Notes under the pieces: model-generated
The model's database searches: none
What the model saw: the letters and a program-made list of their open reading frames with translations, nothing else
What the model was told of the DNA's origin: nothing
In this document: in pieces, positions 35,771 through 47,938 of the stretch
How positions within the stretch are numbered: position 1 is the stretch's first letter
Layout: each line of letters begins with the position of its first letter
Assembly (NCBI GenBank): GCA_023525975.1
Contig: CM042030.1
Span: 27,274,350-27,338,349, forward strand
DNA length: 64,000 nucleotides
From: Smallanthus sonchifolius
Lineage: Eukaryota > Streptophyta > Magnoliopsida > Asterales > Asteraceae
Direction: 5' to 3'
Made by a program: the position numbers and the translations under genes

Positions 35771-36315
35771 AATTTTTAAGATAATTTTGAAAGTGTTGAA
35801 CCCTTTTATTGAAACTACTTGGTTTTGAAACCCAAACCCCTCTGATTCGTTATACTCAGACTGATATAAACAATTTAAAAGAAAGGTTTAGAGTGGCCTG
35901 TAAGTGACGGAGCTTCATCTTACCGAATGTGAAATATTATCTGCAAGAATACACAAATAATCGTGAGTTCTAAGATATATCAGTATTGAAATGTATGCAA
36001 ACATAGAGAAGCACACAAACAACTATTATTATGAAGATTTAGTTGAACAAATTTTAATTTTTGAAACCCTGGATCTGCCGTATTTGCAAAAATCATCAAA
36101 AGGAGGTTGTGAAACGTTACCTGATGATGGAGACGATAGAGACAACGGGGAAAATCAGTTGATATCTTGCAACCCAAACCGACGATTTGAGAGATTGTGT
36201 GAATGACGGAGAAGGCGAAAAGGTTTTGAAAAATATGAGTAAGAATCAGTATGACGGGAGGGATTGCTTATGAAGGCTTTTAATTCTCGTGAGACAAAAG
36301 ACAAAATTGCCCCTG

Positions 36316-36565
36316 TCGAAACAACTAGTTTCGATAGGACAAACTAGTTTCGATATGTACAAAGTAGTTTCGATAGTTCAAGTAGTTTCGATATGTACAA
36401 TTAGTTTCGATAGTTCAAAGTAGTTTCGATATATACAACTAGTTTCGATAGTTCAAGGTAGTTTCGATATGTACAACTAGTTTCGATAGTTCAAAGTAGT
36501 TTCGATATGTACAACTAGTTTCGATAGTTCAAAGTAGTTTCGATATGTACAACTAGTTTCGATAT
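36316..36565. repeat. Distal family B array before Copia-1 ORF3
   Basis: Here AGTTTCGATATGTACAACT and AGTTTCGATAGTTCAAAGT alternate as direct repeats of about 36-38 bp, so most half-sites face the same way instead of forming close palindromes. Confidence 0.9.
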
Positions 36566-36984
36566 TTAATAAAATTATACACAAGATATTTACACTTTTC
36601 TTCTTGAAAAAGATCCAACATGAGATCAGATCTGGTCAGTCTCTTGAAACACTTCCTTTTGCAATTCAGTACTGTGAGTCCCTGAAGATAGCTGATATTT
36701 GTGCAAAGTAAACCCGAACATTTGTTTGTACAAAGATTTCATGTGATTAGAAGGTACCATTTAATCAACATACAAGGTGTACCCCACATATTAAAATAAA
36801 ATGATTTTGAAAAACCTATCAATCCTCAAGAAGTACCCATCTTCATCATATCATCTCTTTCTGATTAATCAAGGTACCGTCTTAGTAATGTCAAAGTACC
36901 ACCAAATTAAAATAAGATATCCAAGTGGATTTAGAAAAAATAAAAATAAAAAAATATCCAAGTAGATATTAAAAAAGTACGAGC

Positions 36985-37165
36985 ATTCTAGGTCTTTGTG
37001 TAAGCAAAACAGAAGAAGTCGTAAAATTATCCAAGCGGATAGAAAAATGTTGAACACCCGAGATCTTTGCGTAAGCAAAACAGACGGGGTCAAATCATCC
37101 AAGTGGATGGGAAAAGGATGAGCACCCGAGATCTTTGCATAAGCAAAACATACGGGGTCATCGGT
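36985..37165. repeat. Three tandem ~66-bp repeats in Copia-1
   Basis: Units share GATCTTTGCGTAAGCAAAAC, CGGGGTCA and ATCCAAGTGGAT with 80-90% similarity by eye. Confidence 0.85.
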
Positions 37166-37657
37166 GGTAAATATCGTTATATTGACGGTCACTTGGCGTA
37201 TGAATAGGAATCCAATACGTAAGCCTGTATCTGATTGAATCGGTTTTTCTTAGATAAAAAAAAATGGGTTAGATGTTTCAATAATGGATTCAAACACACA
37301 AGTATGAGATATATATTAGGTTTTCACACTACTTACAAGTTTTAACCATATGTCGGGCCTACCAGCTATACCTCAGTAAACACCATCGCTGTTGGTCTAT
37401 TCCATGTCCAAGAGATGAGATCAGACACTATCATTTCTCAAAGGTCAGATTCAATTTTTTTTTTTTTTTTTTTTTTTTTGCAACTTGTAAGATTATATAC
37501 ACATCAATTCTTTTCAATATTAAAATATTATATTTCTCCCCCAAAAGATTTGCGTGGATATTGTTAAAAAATAAAATCTTTTTGAAATTTTCTTAGACAG
37601 TTTAAACAGAATTAATAAAAAAATAAAATAAAAAAATAGAAAAATTATTTACATAAT

Positions 37658-40600
37658 TTACTGAAAGTTGATCATTCCAAGCATTTCCACCAGTTGGGCA
37701 AATCTGGTAGAATCAAAAGCCATTGTGAAGATGTCTGCGGTTTGTTTATTAGTTTTGACTTCAACAATTCGAATATGCTTCTTTTCAACACAGTCACGAA
37801 TAAAATGATGTTTAATTTCAATGTGTTTGGTTTTGGAATGCTGAACAGGGTTTTTGGTGATATGGGGAACGGCAGTGTTGTCACACAGAATGGGTGTCTC
37901 ATGGAATGTGATCCCATAGTCAAGCATCTGATGGTGTATCCATCTGACTTGGGAACAACAGAGGGCTGCGGCAATGTATTCGGCTTCGGCGGTGGATTGG
38001 GAAACGGAGGATTGTTTCTTACATTGCCATGAGACAAGGCGGTTGCCAAGGAATTGACAACCTCCAGAAGTGGATTTTCGGTCTAAGTTGCAACCCCCGT
38101 AGTCTGAATCTGAATAAGCCACAAGATCAAACAAGTCAGTTTTAGGATACCACAGACCCAATTTTGGCTTATACCTTAAGTATCTTAAAATACGTTTGAC
38201 AGCAGATAAATGAGAGAGTTTAGGATTAGCCTGAAAACGTGCACACAAGCACACTGCAAACATGATGTCGGGTCTGCTGGCCGTGAGATACATGAGAGAT
38301 CCTATCATAGAGCGATATAGATACGGATCAACGCTTTCCCCATCCATATCAGGAGTCAAACAATGTTGAACTTCCACAGGAGTTTTTACTGGATGGGAAT
38401 CAGCCATTTTAAACTTGGTCAAGATTTCTTTTACGTATTTTTCTTGATGGATAAGGATTCCTGACTCAGACTGATCAACTTGTAGTCCCAAAAAGAACTT
38501 CATTTCCCCCATGGAGCTCATCTCAAACTTAGATCGCATCACTTCTTCAAATTCTTTGCAGAGACAGGGATTTGTAGAACCAAAAATGATATCATCCACA
38601 TAAATTTGCACCATGATTGTATCCTTTTCCTCCTTCCGTTTGAACAAGGTTTAGTCAATTGCTCCTCGTGTGAAACCATTCTCAAGCAAATGCTTTGATA
38701 AAGTTTCATACCACGCACGAGGTGCTTGGTGAAGACCGTACAATGTTTTGTCTAACTTGTAAACATGGTCTGGAAAATTAGGATCAATGAAACCCGACGG
38801 CTGCTTGACATATACTTCTTCTTGAACTTTGCCATACAAAAATGCGCTTTTGACATCCATTTGATGGACGGTGAAGTCCATGTAGGCTGCATAGGCGAGA
38901 AACATTCGGATGGCTTCCAAACGAGCCACTGGTGCAAAGACTTCCTCATAATCAATCCCTTCTTCTTGATAGAAACCTTGAACCACCAGACGAGCTTTTT
39001 TTTCGAATCACAGTGCCGCCTTCATCCTTTTTGTTGCGAAAGACCCAATGAGTACCGATTGGAACTTTGTTCTTGGGTAGATCCACCAAATTCCACACAT
39101 GTAACTTTGAGAATTGTTGTAGCTCTTCCTGCATTGCTTCCACCCAGCTGTTTTCTAGTAGAGCTGCTTTAATGTTCTTTGGTTCAGTTTGAGAGATGAA
39201 GCAGGAAAACATGCTGTTTTCAAATGCTTCACAGGCACTTCAGGTACTAACACCCACATTGAGTGGTCCAATGATGTTATTGGTGGGATGAATCTTGTGA
39301 ATTCGCAGTTGAGGAATTTCATCTTCTTCCATGACTTCTTCCAAATTGGTAAGATTTTCAGCAGGAGGATCGGCAATATCATTAATAGGATCTTCAGCAG
39401 GTGATTGTGGTGCAACATCTACCATTGGAATGGAGTTGTCTTCAATAGTTTCACTTGTTGCACCAGAACCAGAAGACTCCATATCAGATTCAGCATTAGC
39501 AACCACAGGAATTTCAACCTGAGCAGATGAAGAAGAGCCTTGATCATTTATGTTCCCTAGATTGTTCACAGAGAAGTAAGGATTAGCATGAGTTGATTCA
39601 ATAGAGAAATCAGGAAGATTAAATGACTTAAAAACTAAATCGACGTCAAAGAGCCAATTGGGACCGTCTCCTGCGTCCGTATGATTGTTTTCATGCCAAT
39701 TGATATCAATGGACTCCATCACTATCCTTTTCTTCTTATGGTAGACACGAAAAGCACGTTGATTAGATGAGTAACCAACAAAATAGCATTCATCAGCTTT
39801 GGCTTCAAACTTGTTGAGCTGATCTGAAGTGTTCAACATTGTGCACACACACCCAAATTTCCTGAGGAAATCAATAACTGGCTTGCGCTTGTACATGATC
39901 TCATAAGGTGTCTTGTTGCAACTTTTAGTGATAAGAACCCGATTTTGCACGAAACATGCAGTGTTGACCGCCTCAGCCTAGAAAGTCACGGGAAGCTTAG
40001 AGTCAACAATCATAGTTCGTGCAGCTTCAATTAGAGTGTGGTTTCTTCTCTCAGCTACACCGTTTTGTTGAGGAGTACGAGGTGCACTGAATTGTCGAGA
40101 AATTCCTTTGCTTTCACAGAAGGAATCAAGAGTTGCATTTTTGAATTCTGTTCCATGATCGCTGCGGATAGTCTTCACACTTAGATTGAAGAGGTTCTCA
40201 ATTTGAAGCAGATAGTTTTTTAAAATCTCTAGCGTCTCATCTTTTGTGGCTAAGAAAAACACCCAAGTGAATCGAGAAAAATCATCTGTTACCACCAGAC
40301 AGTATGACTTTCGTCCAAGACTCATGACACTCACTAGACCAAAAAGATCCATGTGAAGCAATTGGAGAGGAGAGTCAATGGAATTGGTGGTTTTAGGCTT
40401 ATGCGAAGATTTGTGCTGTTTTCCTTTGGAACATGAGATACAGTGTTCCATAGGAGTGAAATCTTTGAGAGGTAATCCAGTGACTAGGTTGCCTCGAACC
40501 AGTCGATTCATTGTTTTGAAATTTACATGTCCCAACCTCTTATGCCACAGGAAAGATTCATCTTCAGAAGCCTTTGAGAGAAAACACGATTCAATGCCCG

Positions 40601-40975
40601 ATGGGTTGTTCATATCCAAGCTATATGTGTTGTATCTTCTGGGAGCACGCATGAGAATAAGTTCTTCCGGAATCACCACTACTGGCTTTAAGATAAGACA
40701 TTCTTTTGAATTGAATAAGGCACAAAAGTCCTTGTCACAAATCTGTGAAACACTCATCAGATTGTATTTCAACTGAGGAACAAAGTTGACAAATTCCATA
40801 CTATTTACTCCATTTGATACTGTTCATTGTCCTTCAATCATTCCTCCTCTTGGGTTTCTAGCAAAAGCAACATATTCTCTATCAATTTGATGATAATCTT
40901 GCAGCAAGTTAAAGTGCCCAGTCATATGTCTTGAACATCCACTATCTATATGCCAGATGTTATCACAGGTTCTTC
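37658..40975 (-). pseudogene. Copia-1 pol: protease, integrase, RT, RNase H (broken)
   Basis: Ty1/copia order. Protease WHIDSGCSRHMTG at about 40954-40915. GAG-pre-integrase HHCC region (LWHKRLGH, CISCSKGKQ) at 40570-40430. Integrase core (HMDLFG, VVTDDFSRF, RSDHGTEF, PQQNGVAERRN). RT (VFAPVARLEAIRM, QMDVKSAFLYG, LYGLHQAPRAWYE, YVDDIIFGS). RNase H (AYSDSDYGG, STAEAEYIA, KTKHIEIKHHFIRD) to the stop at 37658. Lesions: TGA at 40824-40826, TAG at 39978-39980, TGA at 39240-39242, an expanded T8 run at 38996-39003 that shifts the frame at the start of RT, and TAA at 38651-38653. Dead. Confidence 0.93.
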
Positions 40976-41031
40976 TTGATTGACCCTATACACAACGAAC
41001 CATTTATACATTTTGACCAACATTGTTTCAA

Positions 41032-43595
41032 TCAAGAGATCTTAGTGTCAGGATATGACATCTCATTGGAATCAAAATTACAACCATCCTTTGATGAAAC
41101 ACGGTCATCAAATAGAAAATTATTTTTAATTTTCCACGTTCGTTTTAAATGATTTTTAGCATTTTTAATTCTTTTACGCCTAGATTTTCTACTGTGAGAA
41201 GACTTAGGCAACATGTATGAATTTAATGAACTTTCGAAAGGCGATTTTTCATTAGAATTTGTGGTTGTCAAATTACAACTTTTTGAAACATGATTTGAGG
41301 CACCATAACTAAAACACACGTTTTCACAAGATATCTTAGCCTGATAATAGTCATCACAAGATGAAGATGATTGTGATGTTGAGGAATCTGAACATGAGAC
41401 GGTTCTCTCATCAATAACTTTGTCTTGAAGACGATGTGCTTCCTTTAATCTGAAAAATTCCATGTTGCTCATGGTTTCACGTGGTACATCAAAGTAATTC
41501 CTGCACTTTTAAATTTTGTAACACATGGCATAACATTCAAAGATTTAGGAACAAAAGGCAAGGCATTTTTAATTTTAGAAACATCACATCCCAAACCCGT
41601 ATGCTCAGCAGGCATAGAATCAAAATACAAGTTTTTAACGTGTTCACAAATATTTGGTTTTGACACGGACATATTATTACATTCATCCGACTCAAGTTCT
41701 TTTATAATAGTTCTATCATTAGCACTCTTATCACAATCATCTTCGGAATTTACACAATTTGACTCTGCACAAGAAGCAAAACTGTCAGAATCAGAGGATG
41801 TAATATAATCATCAGGAGATAATGTGCAAACAAAAGGTGTGGAAACATGTGGAGTAGGCATATCAGCAAATCTCCCTGATTTAGAATAAGGAGGTGGATG
41901 AGAGTTATACCCAAGACCTTCTGTGCCTTTTCTATTAAATTGTTTATCAATTATTCCAAACAGAATTTTCTGATCCATATCCATGTGATCAACCTGTAAT
42001 TTGGCTTTTTCTGCCTTTTGGACTCTTTCTGTTAAAATTGTGTTATTAATGGTTTGAGTATTGAGTTGCACAATTAAAGAACGATTTTCACCAGAAATAT
42101 CACGAATTTTCTTTAAGTAAAGTTTCTCATTTTTGGCCACAGAGTCATACATCACCTTAATATGATTTCGTTCATCAATCAAGGCTTGATTGATGAATCT
42201 GTATTTTTGAATTTCATTCAAGCAAGATCTAGAATCACACAGTTTAGAAATAACCTTAGCAGGCACAGCAGTGAGATCCTCAGCAGGTTCAATCATGACA
42301 CACTTGCCCATGTCCTCCACATCAGCCATCAAAGCTTTATCAGTAGCTTCCTCAGCTTGGTCTCCCCAATGATAATGTCCATCAGCCTGACACACAAGAG
42401 CTGTGGAGCTTGAAGATGTGTTTGTCTTTGGAGGATTTGCAGCTTGTTTTCCAGAGGAGATCTTCTTTTCTTGCTGATCCTTGGAGGACGGTTCCTTGCA
42501 TTTTCTGGCAAAGTGACCCAGCTGATCACAATTGTAGCATCTCACCTTCTTGATATCAAACCCAAGTGTCTTTCCCTGCTTGAATCTGTCTATACCAGTT
42601 CTTTTGATGAATCTTTTGGCTCTTAAGGTCAACATGGCCATGCACCAATCAATGTCCATTTTCTCCAAATCATAAGGATTGATCTGCTCCAAGTCATCAG
42701 GTTGAAAGCTAACCGGTGTTAGATTTCCAGAGATCAGTGCATCATAGCATGACATGAAAGCAGTCATGATTGGGACATATTCATCAGGAATCATGGTGAT
42801 AGTCTTTTGAGGAGCAGAGGAGCTGGTAGAATTAATTGCAGCAGCTGAAGGAGGGACATCAGTCTGAAAATATGGGCTACCGGATGAGCTTGATCCAGCA
42901 ATGAGAGCTGTGTTTCCAGACTGATTTGATGGGGTGACTGCTCCCTTCTTAATCTCAATTTCATAAGATTCAAGAATGCTATAGACTTCCTGTTGAGACA
43001 GAGCACTCAGATTCTCAGTCTTTTTGATCATGATTCGATACATATTCTATTCCTCAGGAAGAGAATCTAGGAGTTTCTTGTTTAGATCAAGAGTAGGATA
43101 CTCAACTCCCATTACCTTCAGCCTTGATACAATGCTTGAGAAACGGTTGATCAAATCAGATATTGATTCTCCTCTTACACTGCAGAACATTGCATATTGT
43201 TTCTTGATCAGATCTCTTTTGCTTTCCCTGACATCCTCACTTCCCTCATATCTTGTGCACAGTGTAGCCCATAAGTCTTTGGCAGTAGTGTACTCAGCAA
43301 AGATGTTGAAAATATCCATAGGAAGAGCCATGGCAATAGTCCCATAGGCCTTGTTGTCTCGGGCAATCAAGGCAAGATCTTTCTCATCATACTCAGATAC
43401 TAACTTAGGACGTTGAACACCAGCAGTGGTAGTTACGGGCTTGTGGGGACCATCGGTGATAGAACTCAACAGTGTATAATCGTGAAATTGAAAGAAAAGC
43501 TTCATCTTTTTAGTCCAGTCATCAAAATCTCTTGTGGACACAAGAACAGGTGGTCTATTTCCCCCAGAATGTTCTGTTGAACTTGAAGTGGCCAT
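41032..43595 (-). pseudogene. Copia-1 gag (broken)
   Basis: The likely ATG is at 43595, 20 bases after a palindrome array; the longer open frame up to 43865 merely reads through that array. It encodes a UBN2-type copia gag: FDDWTKKMKLFFQF, DLWATLCTRYEGS, KRDLIKKQYAMF, SLPEE. A CCHC knuckle CYNCDQLGHFARKC lies near 42530. Ser/Asn-rich and basic regions follow. Lesions: TAG at 43047-43049 and a frame change near 41470, after which the basic C-terminal segment (41472-41032) is read in another frame. Relative of Copia-2 gag at family level, not close. Confidence 0.88.
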
Positions 43596-43599
43596 AATA

Positions 43600-43900
43600 T
43601 TTTGAATCGAAACTAAAACAGTAACTAGTTTTGATAGGTCAACTTCTATCGAAACAACTAGTTTCGATAGAACAACTTTTATCGAAACAACTATTTCGAT
43701 AGGACAACTTTTATCGAAACAACTAGTTTCGATAGGACAGGTTTTATCGAAACAACTAGTTTCGATACTGAAAATTTTCAAGGCAAGTTTCGATAACCAC
43801 AGTTTCGATAGAGATAAGACAAAATTTAGTTTCGATAGTACCTTCTCCCGACAAAAAGTAGACAAGAAGTTTCGATGATCAACGGAAATCAGAAACTGTC
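43600..43900. repeat. Family B array in Copia-1 leader, next to gag ATG
   Basis: ATCGAAACAACTAGTTTCGAT units and single half-sites fill the 5' leader up to about 20 bases before the ATG at 43595. Confidence 0.93.
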
Positions 43901-44192
43901 CCCAGTAGTTTCGATGCCTTCTTCTCCAAGCTCAGAAATACTCCATTGATGATAAGCTCCAGAAATCAATAGTGCAGAAATAACAAACCAATCCGGCAAA
44001 AACCTTCGACTAACCCTCCTGATCACTAATCCAACTTCCGATTCTGAAAATACGAGCAAAAACCTTGGAAATCGATGAAATAGTACTTCCGAGAATAGAT
44101 GTGCTTGAACCCGAAATAAGCTCAAAATACCTCACAAATCACCTAGAATCGATCACAAAACCTGATAACTCTCAAAAATACTAGAGCATAAA

Positions 44193-44204
44193 GCTCTGAT
44201 ACCA
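44193..44204 (-). other. Copia-1 primer-binding site (tRNA-iMet)
   Basis: TGGTATCAGAGC on the minus strand, two bases inside the 5' LTR end. Confidence 0.92.
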
Positions 44205-44206
44205 AT

Positions 44207-44786
44207 TGTAGGTCCAGATTTCTCTTATAATCACTGATTTGATCGATTACACACACACACAGGCGGAAACTGTGTGTATGGTGGTGAAACATATAATAGA
44301 AACAGTGTTGGTGAAGATAACAGGCTAACCACAGTTTGAATCAACACACAAATGGTATGAAAGTGTAAGAACACAGTGAATAAACAACTGCAAATTGTAT
44401 TGATTCAGGAAAAATGTGAAAGAGAAGGTTCAGGGTTACAGCCGCTACTCACACCCTAAACATTCTCAAACTAGGCTATTTATAGTAGTGACAGTATCGA
44501 AACTATGTTCATTCGAAAATATGTTCAATCGAAACTACTAGTTTCGATTGACCATTTAAAAGTGATACAAATACTGTCGAAACTACCATCTATCGAAACT
44601 ACTAGTTTCGAGTGAACAGACTCAATCGAAACTAAGTAGTTTCAATGGGCCAGACTTAGAAATAAAAACAGTAAATTACATAAAACTGAAATTACATTTA
44701 ATGAAATGACAGAAAGTAAACTAGTCTAAAACTGTTTAAACAAACAATAAATGACAACAGCTTATACATTAAGATATGACTCTACA
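44207..44786 (-). repeat. Copia-1 5' LTR (580 bp)
   Basis: TATA box (minus strand) at 44478-44484 with the family B array directly upstream (44490-44650). It has a 16-bp insertion, ATTCGAAAATATGTTC at 44511-44526, that is an imperfect tandem copy of its neighbour and is absent from the 3' LTR. Confidence 0.93.
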
Positions 44787-46472
44787 GATAACCCATTTTT
44801 AATATTATTTCCCACTTTTAAAATAATAAATTTATATTATTTTCAAACCATGACTCCGAATAAAATAATATATTTATATTATTTTCAACCCGTGACTCCA
44901 ATTAAAAATAATATACTTATATATATTATTTTTGCCACGTTTATAAACATTGTGTAACTCTCCTAACTTATAAATAATATAATTATTTATATTGTTTATC
45001 CACGTTTATATTCTTGAATAAAAATAATATAATTATTATTTTTACCACATAAATTATTAACGAATTATTCCTCCGAACTTAGAAATAATATAGTAAGTTA
45101 TATTATTTTCCTAGACCATTTTTAAATGGAACAAACGCACGAATATATTTAAATATTATTATTCATAATTAGAAACGTTCGACATGAAACACTTTTATCT
45201 TAATTACTATATTAAGAAATCCTTATTCCCGTGGACAAGTTCGTCTACTCGTTGATCCTAAGTATGTTCTAGGACATTCAAACTTCGTGTCATCGTCACA
45301 AAATCCCATATGTCCCTTACTATTATGCTTATAATTTTAGGGCATTTGTAGACCGTTCACAGGCAAACCAATTATGGTTTCTATTGCATCCTTATGTGGT
45401 GCTAACTTCTACGCTTACATAACTCAAGTGAGTTTTCATGGCCCCTTTTACCATTTTAAATTGGGGGAGAAACATACATACAAACGAACATTCTTTTACT
45501 TATTTTCCTGTTGGGCAGAAACATGCATACAAACGAACCTTCTTTTACTTGTTTTCCCGTTGGGGAGAAACATGCATACAAACGAACATCATTTTACTTG
45601 TTTTCCCATTGGGGAGAAACATGCATACAAATGAACATCATTTTACTTCTTTTCCCATTGGGGAGAAACATGCATACAAACGAACATCTATTTACTTGTT
45701 TTCCCGTTAGGGAGAAACATGCATACAAATTAACATTATTTTTACTTGTTTTCATGTTAGGGAGAAACATGCACACAAACAAACATGGATCACATAGTAT
45801 TTCACTACCACTTGTTTACTTAATTGTAAACTCTATCATGAAAGTCCTCACATCGAACCGTTAATATGGATTTAGCGAGGTATTGTTTAGTAGTACTACT
45901 GGGTTTGACAAACCCCACCCGTGTTAGTCGCGCTAACTCGATTGGAGGTTGAACGGGTGTAATATTGGCCTAAACACATTGCTAGGGTTGATAGACCTGG
46001 CGGGATGCATTCAAACATAAACAGTCAGCTTTGGTTGTGAGCGCTTAAAGTAACTTGTACATTGTCTAGCTAGCAATAGGTGTGACTTACGTATGTAGAT
46101 CCTACAAACACACAAACAGTTTATTTACTTACAAACATGCGAACTCACCAACTTCGTGTTGACACTTTTTCTTACATGTTTCTCAGGTCGCTAAGGCACA
46201 GGTTGCACACCTAGGACATGCATGGAGTCCTACTGTCATTGCATTCTTATGCAAACATTTAAAACAATTCACTGGCTTTTATTGAACTAAACTTGGGCGT
46301 GTTTGTTTTGCACAGTAAATATTTGGCATAAACCGCTTCCGCATCTAACTCTGAACAACTAATGGTTTTGTTTAAACTCATATAGTGTCATTTGGCATAA
46401 CTAATGACTGAGATCCTAGTTTGTTACACGCCTGGCGGTAAAACCCCGTTAGTGGAATTTGGGGGTGTGACA
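44787..46472 (+). repeat. Gypsy-3 3' LTR, second part
   Basis: Resumes after the Copia-1 TSD and ends GGGGGTGTGACA at 46472. AT-rich start (ATAATATA runs), then a minisatellite (45464-45790), then 45924-46472, which matches the 5' LTR 14871-15411. No gene. Confidence 0.85.
45464..45790. repeat. ~49-bp minisatellite in Gypsy-3 3' LTR
   Basis: About seven units containing GGGGAGAAACATGCATACAA, ACGAACAT and TTTTACTTGTTTTCCC. All three forward frames are partly open across it, which explains several short false ORFs here. Confidence 0.92.
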
Positions 46473-47232
46473 GGATGGATGTGTACCACCATTTGGCCAA
46501 AAACCATAAGAAACATGGATAGCTTCTTGCCAAATTCAAGTATGATGGTTGAATGTGGTTGTTGATGGCTTGAATCACCTCGAGAACACCTTAGGAAAGC
46601 ATGGAAGAAGGAAACAAAGTTGTGAAGTTGTGGCTAGGTGGTGGGTGGGTGGCGGCCAAAAGAAGAGGGAGGAGGGGGAGAGAGTTGCAATTAGGTTTAG
46701 GGTAAAAATGAGGGTGGAAGTGATTAAGGGGGTGTTTTAGTGAAATGGGTTTGGGCTTCTTGCACATTTTAAGGCTTTTTAATGAGAAATGGGCTCTAAT
46801 ATGGATTAATAATTAAAATGTTGAAATAATTAAGCCAATGTATTAAACAATCATTTTAAAAAAAATCCCATTTAGAGTTGTTGGCACATATCGCATATCC
46901 GCTTAGAAAACGTTAAAATAAAAGTTGCTCTAAAAATTCTCGAAAAATTAATATAAGCACGAAATAATAAATCACAGTATTACATGTGATTTATACGCAC
47001 CAAATATATGTCTAAATATTATTTCTATAATTCACCAACGTTCGTGTGACAGGACACGTGTGTGATCCGGTAATCCTCTAGATTACCGATGCATGAATTG
47101 AATTGTAATGAATGGACTTGCTATATGAAATATGTACTTAATTACTCTATAATTAAGTATAATGCACGTATAATCATATGAAATCAAGAAATGGTCGGGT
47201 CTGGATATTAACCTGAAATTGTCGGGTGTCAC
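46473..47232 (-). repeat. Gypsy-4 3' LTR, right part (holds LTR start)
   Basis: The right end GTCGGGTGTCACA is, on the minus strand, the LTR start TGTGACACCCGACA, as in the solo LTR ending 10865. It contains the palindrome CGGTAATCCTCTAGATTACC at 47068-47087. The first five bases are the second copy of the Gypsy-3 TSD. No gene; a short plus-strand frame at 46549-46740 is purine-rich sequence. Confidence 0.8.
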
Positions 47233-47267
47233 AAACTCCCCCTGTTAAAAGTAATTTTGTACCGAAA
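47233..47267 (-). other. Gypsy-4 polypurine tract and end of internal region
   Basis: On the minus strand TTTTAACAGGGGGAGTT precedes the LTR start. The last five bases CGAAA (47263-47267) are the Copia-2 TSD, and the internal region resumes at 60835. Confidence 0.8.
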
Positions 47268-47810
47268 TGTAGGTCCCTTCGTGTGTGTCAGATCGTCACA
47301 TGCAAGTGTTCTACTAGTCGAACCGGGTTGCGGAATACCCGTGACTAGGTGGAGAGTCTTACTAAACAAAGTAAACCAAACACGAGAGTCACAATAAACG
47401 TTCTTTGTATTATAAACACTCGACGGTTACAGAGAGATTACAAGCTGCGTACTTAGCAAAACTGAGTTCGTCTAAACAAATGGTTCTGCGTACTTATCCT
47501 CTGTCAACCTATCCTATTTATACAAACCTGATGCCTGCGCACTTAGCAAGTGCGCAGGACCAAATGCTCTTGCGTACTTAACAAGTACGCATGGGTCTTT
47601 CTGCGTACTTGCTAAGTACGCAGGAGCTTTCTCCTGCGCACATACAAGTGCGCAAAACACTTAGAAGAAATGCAACAAACATTATGTAAAAGTAAATACA
47701 ACTCGATAAACTATTACATAACATCTCTTACATACAAAGACAAAATACAGACATTAGACATACAAACTAAGACTCTATCCAGAGTGTTGTCACAGGAAAG
47801 TGCATCAACA
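47268..47810 (-). repeat. Copia-2 3' LTR (543 bp)
   Basis: TGTAGGTCCCTTCG...AGTGCATCAACA on the plus strand. TATA box (minus strand) at 47516-47522, family A palindromes at 47445-47657. Confidence 0.95.
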
Positions 47811-47822
47811 AACTCCCCCTTG
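47811..47822 (-). other. Copia-2 polypurine tract
   Basis: CAAGGGGGAGTT on the minus strand directly before the 3' LTR start TGTTGATGCACTTTCC. Confidence 0.88.
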
Positions 47823-47938
47823 ACAACAGCTCGGGATCTTCATTGTCTTCAGTCTTCAATCTTCAGTCTTCACAGCACTGGTTCCTTAGCTTCCATCTTC
47901 TTTTTGTAATCAAGACAAAACTTGATTAACTTGTCGTA

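Larger units (their letters stand above)
35426..37657 (-). promoter_or_regulatory. Copia-1 pol-ORF3 interval: putative ORF3 promoter and leader
   Basis: 2.2 kb without a coding signal. In minus-strand order it holds a T-homopolymer on the plus strand (37457-37479), three ~66-bp tandem repeats (36985-37165), a short block CAAGGTGTACCCCAC (36773-36787, plus strand) also found at 52350-52364 in Copia-2, a distal family B array (36316-36565), a weak TATA-like CTTCATAAGC (36265-36274), a pyrimidine-rich leader, a donor-like CATCAG/GTAACG (GT at 36120-36119), a proximal family B array (35528-35770), and an acceptor-like TTTACAG (35428-35434) next to the ORF3 ATG. The arrangement mirrors Copia-2 51044-53237. 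Confidence 0.5.
21152..44786 (-). mobile_element. Copia-1: Ty1/copia Sirevirus-like element with third ORF, TSD GATAA
   Basis: Minus-strand element with LTRs at 44207-44786 (5') and 21152-21715 (3'), GATAA at 21147-21151 and 44787-44791, primer-binding site at 44193-44204 and polypurine tract next to 21716. Order from 5': leader with palindromes, gag (43595), pol (about 40975-37658), long non-coding interval, ORF3 (from 35425). Gypsy-1 is inserted in ORF3. Without Gypsy-1 it would be about 12.9 kb. All three genes are broken. Confidence 0.93.
14803..46472 (+). mobile_element. Gypsy-3: old Ty3/gypsy element, TSD GGATG, carrying Copia-1 in its 3' LTR
   Basis: It is bounded by TGTCACACCCCC (14803) and GGGGGTGTGACA (46472), with GGATG on both sides (14798-14802 and 46473-46477). 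Order: an unusual short 5' LTR (14803-15411), primer-binding site, a decayed gag region, pol remains (16792-19483), polypurine tract, and a 3' LTR split by Copia-1 (19532-21151 and 44792-46472). The two LTRs share only the last ~540 bp. Confidence 0.8.

Noticed and set aside
45374..45864. Three overlapping open frames of 86-117 codons
   Set aside because: All are readings of the 49-bp minisatellite; no family likeness, no codon preference.
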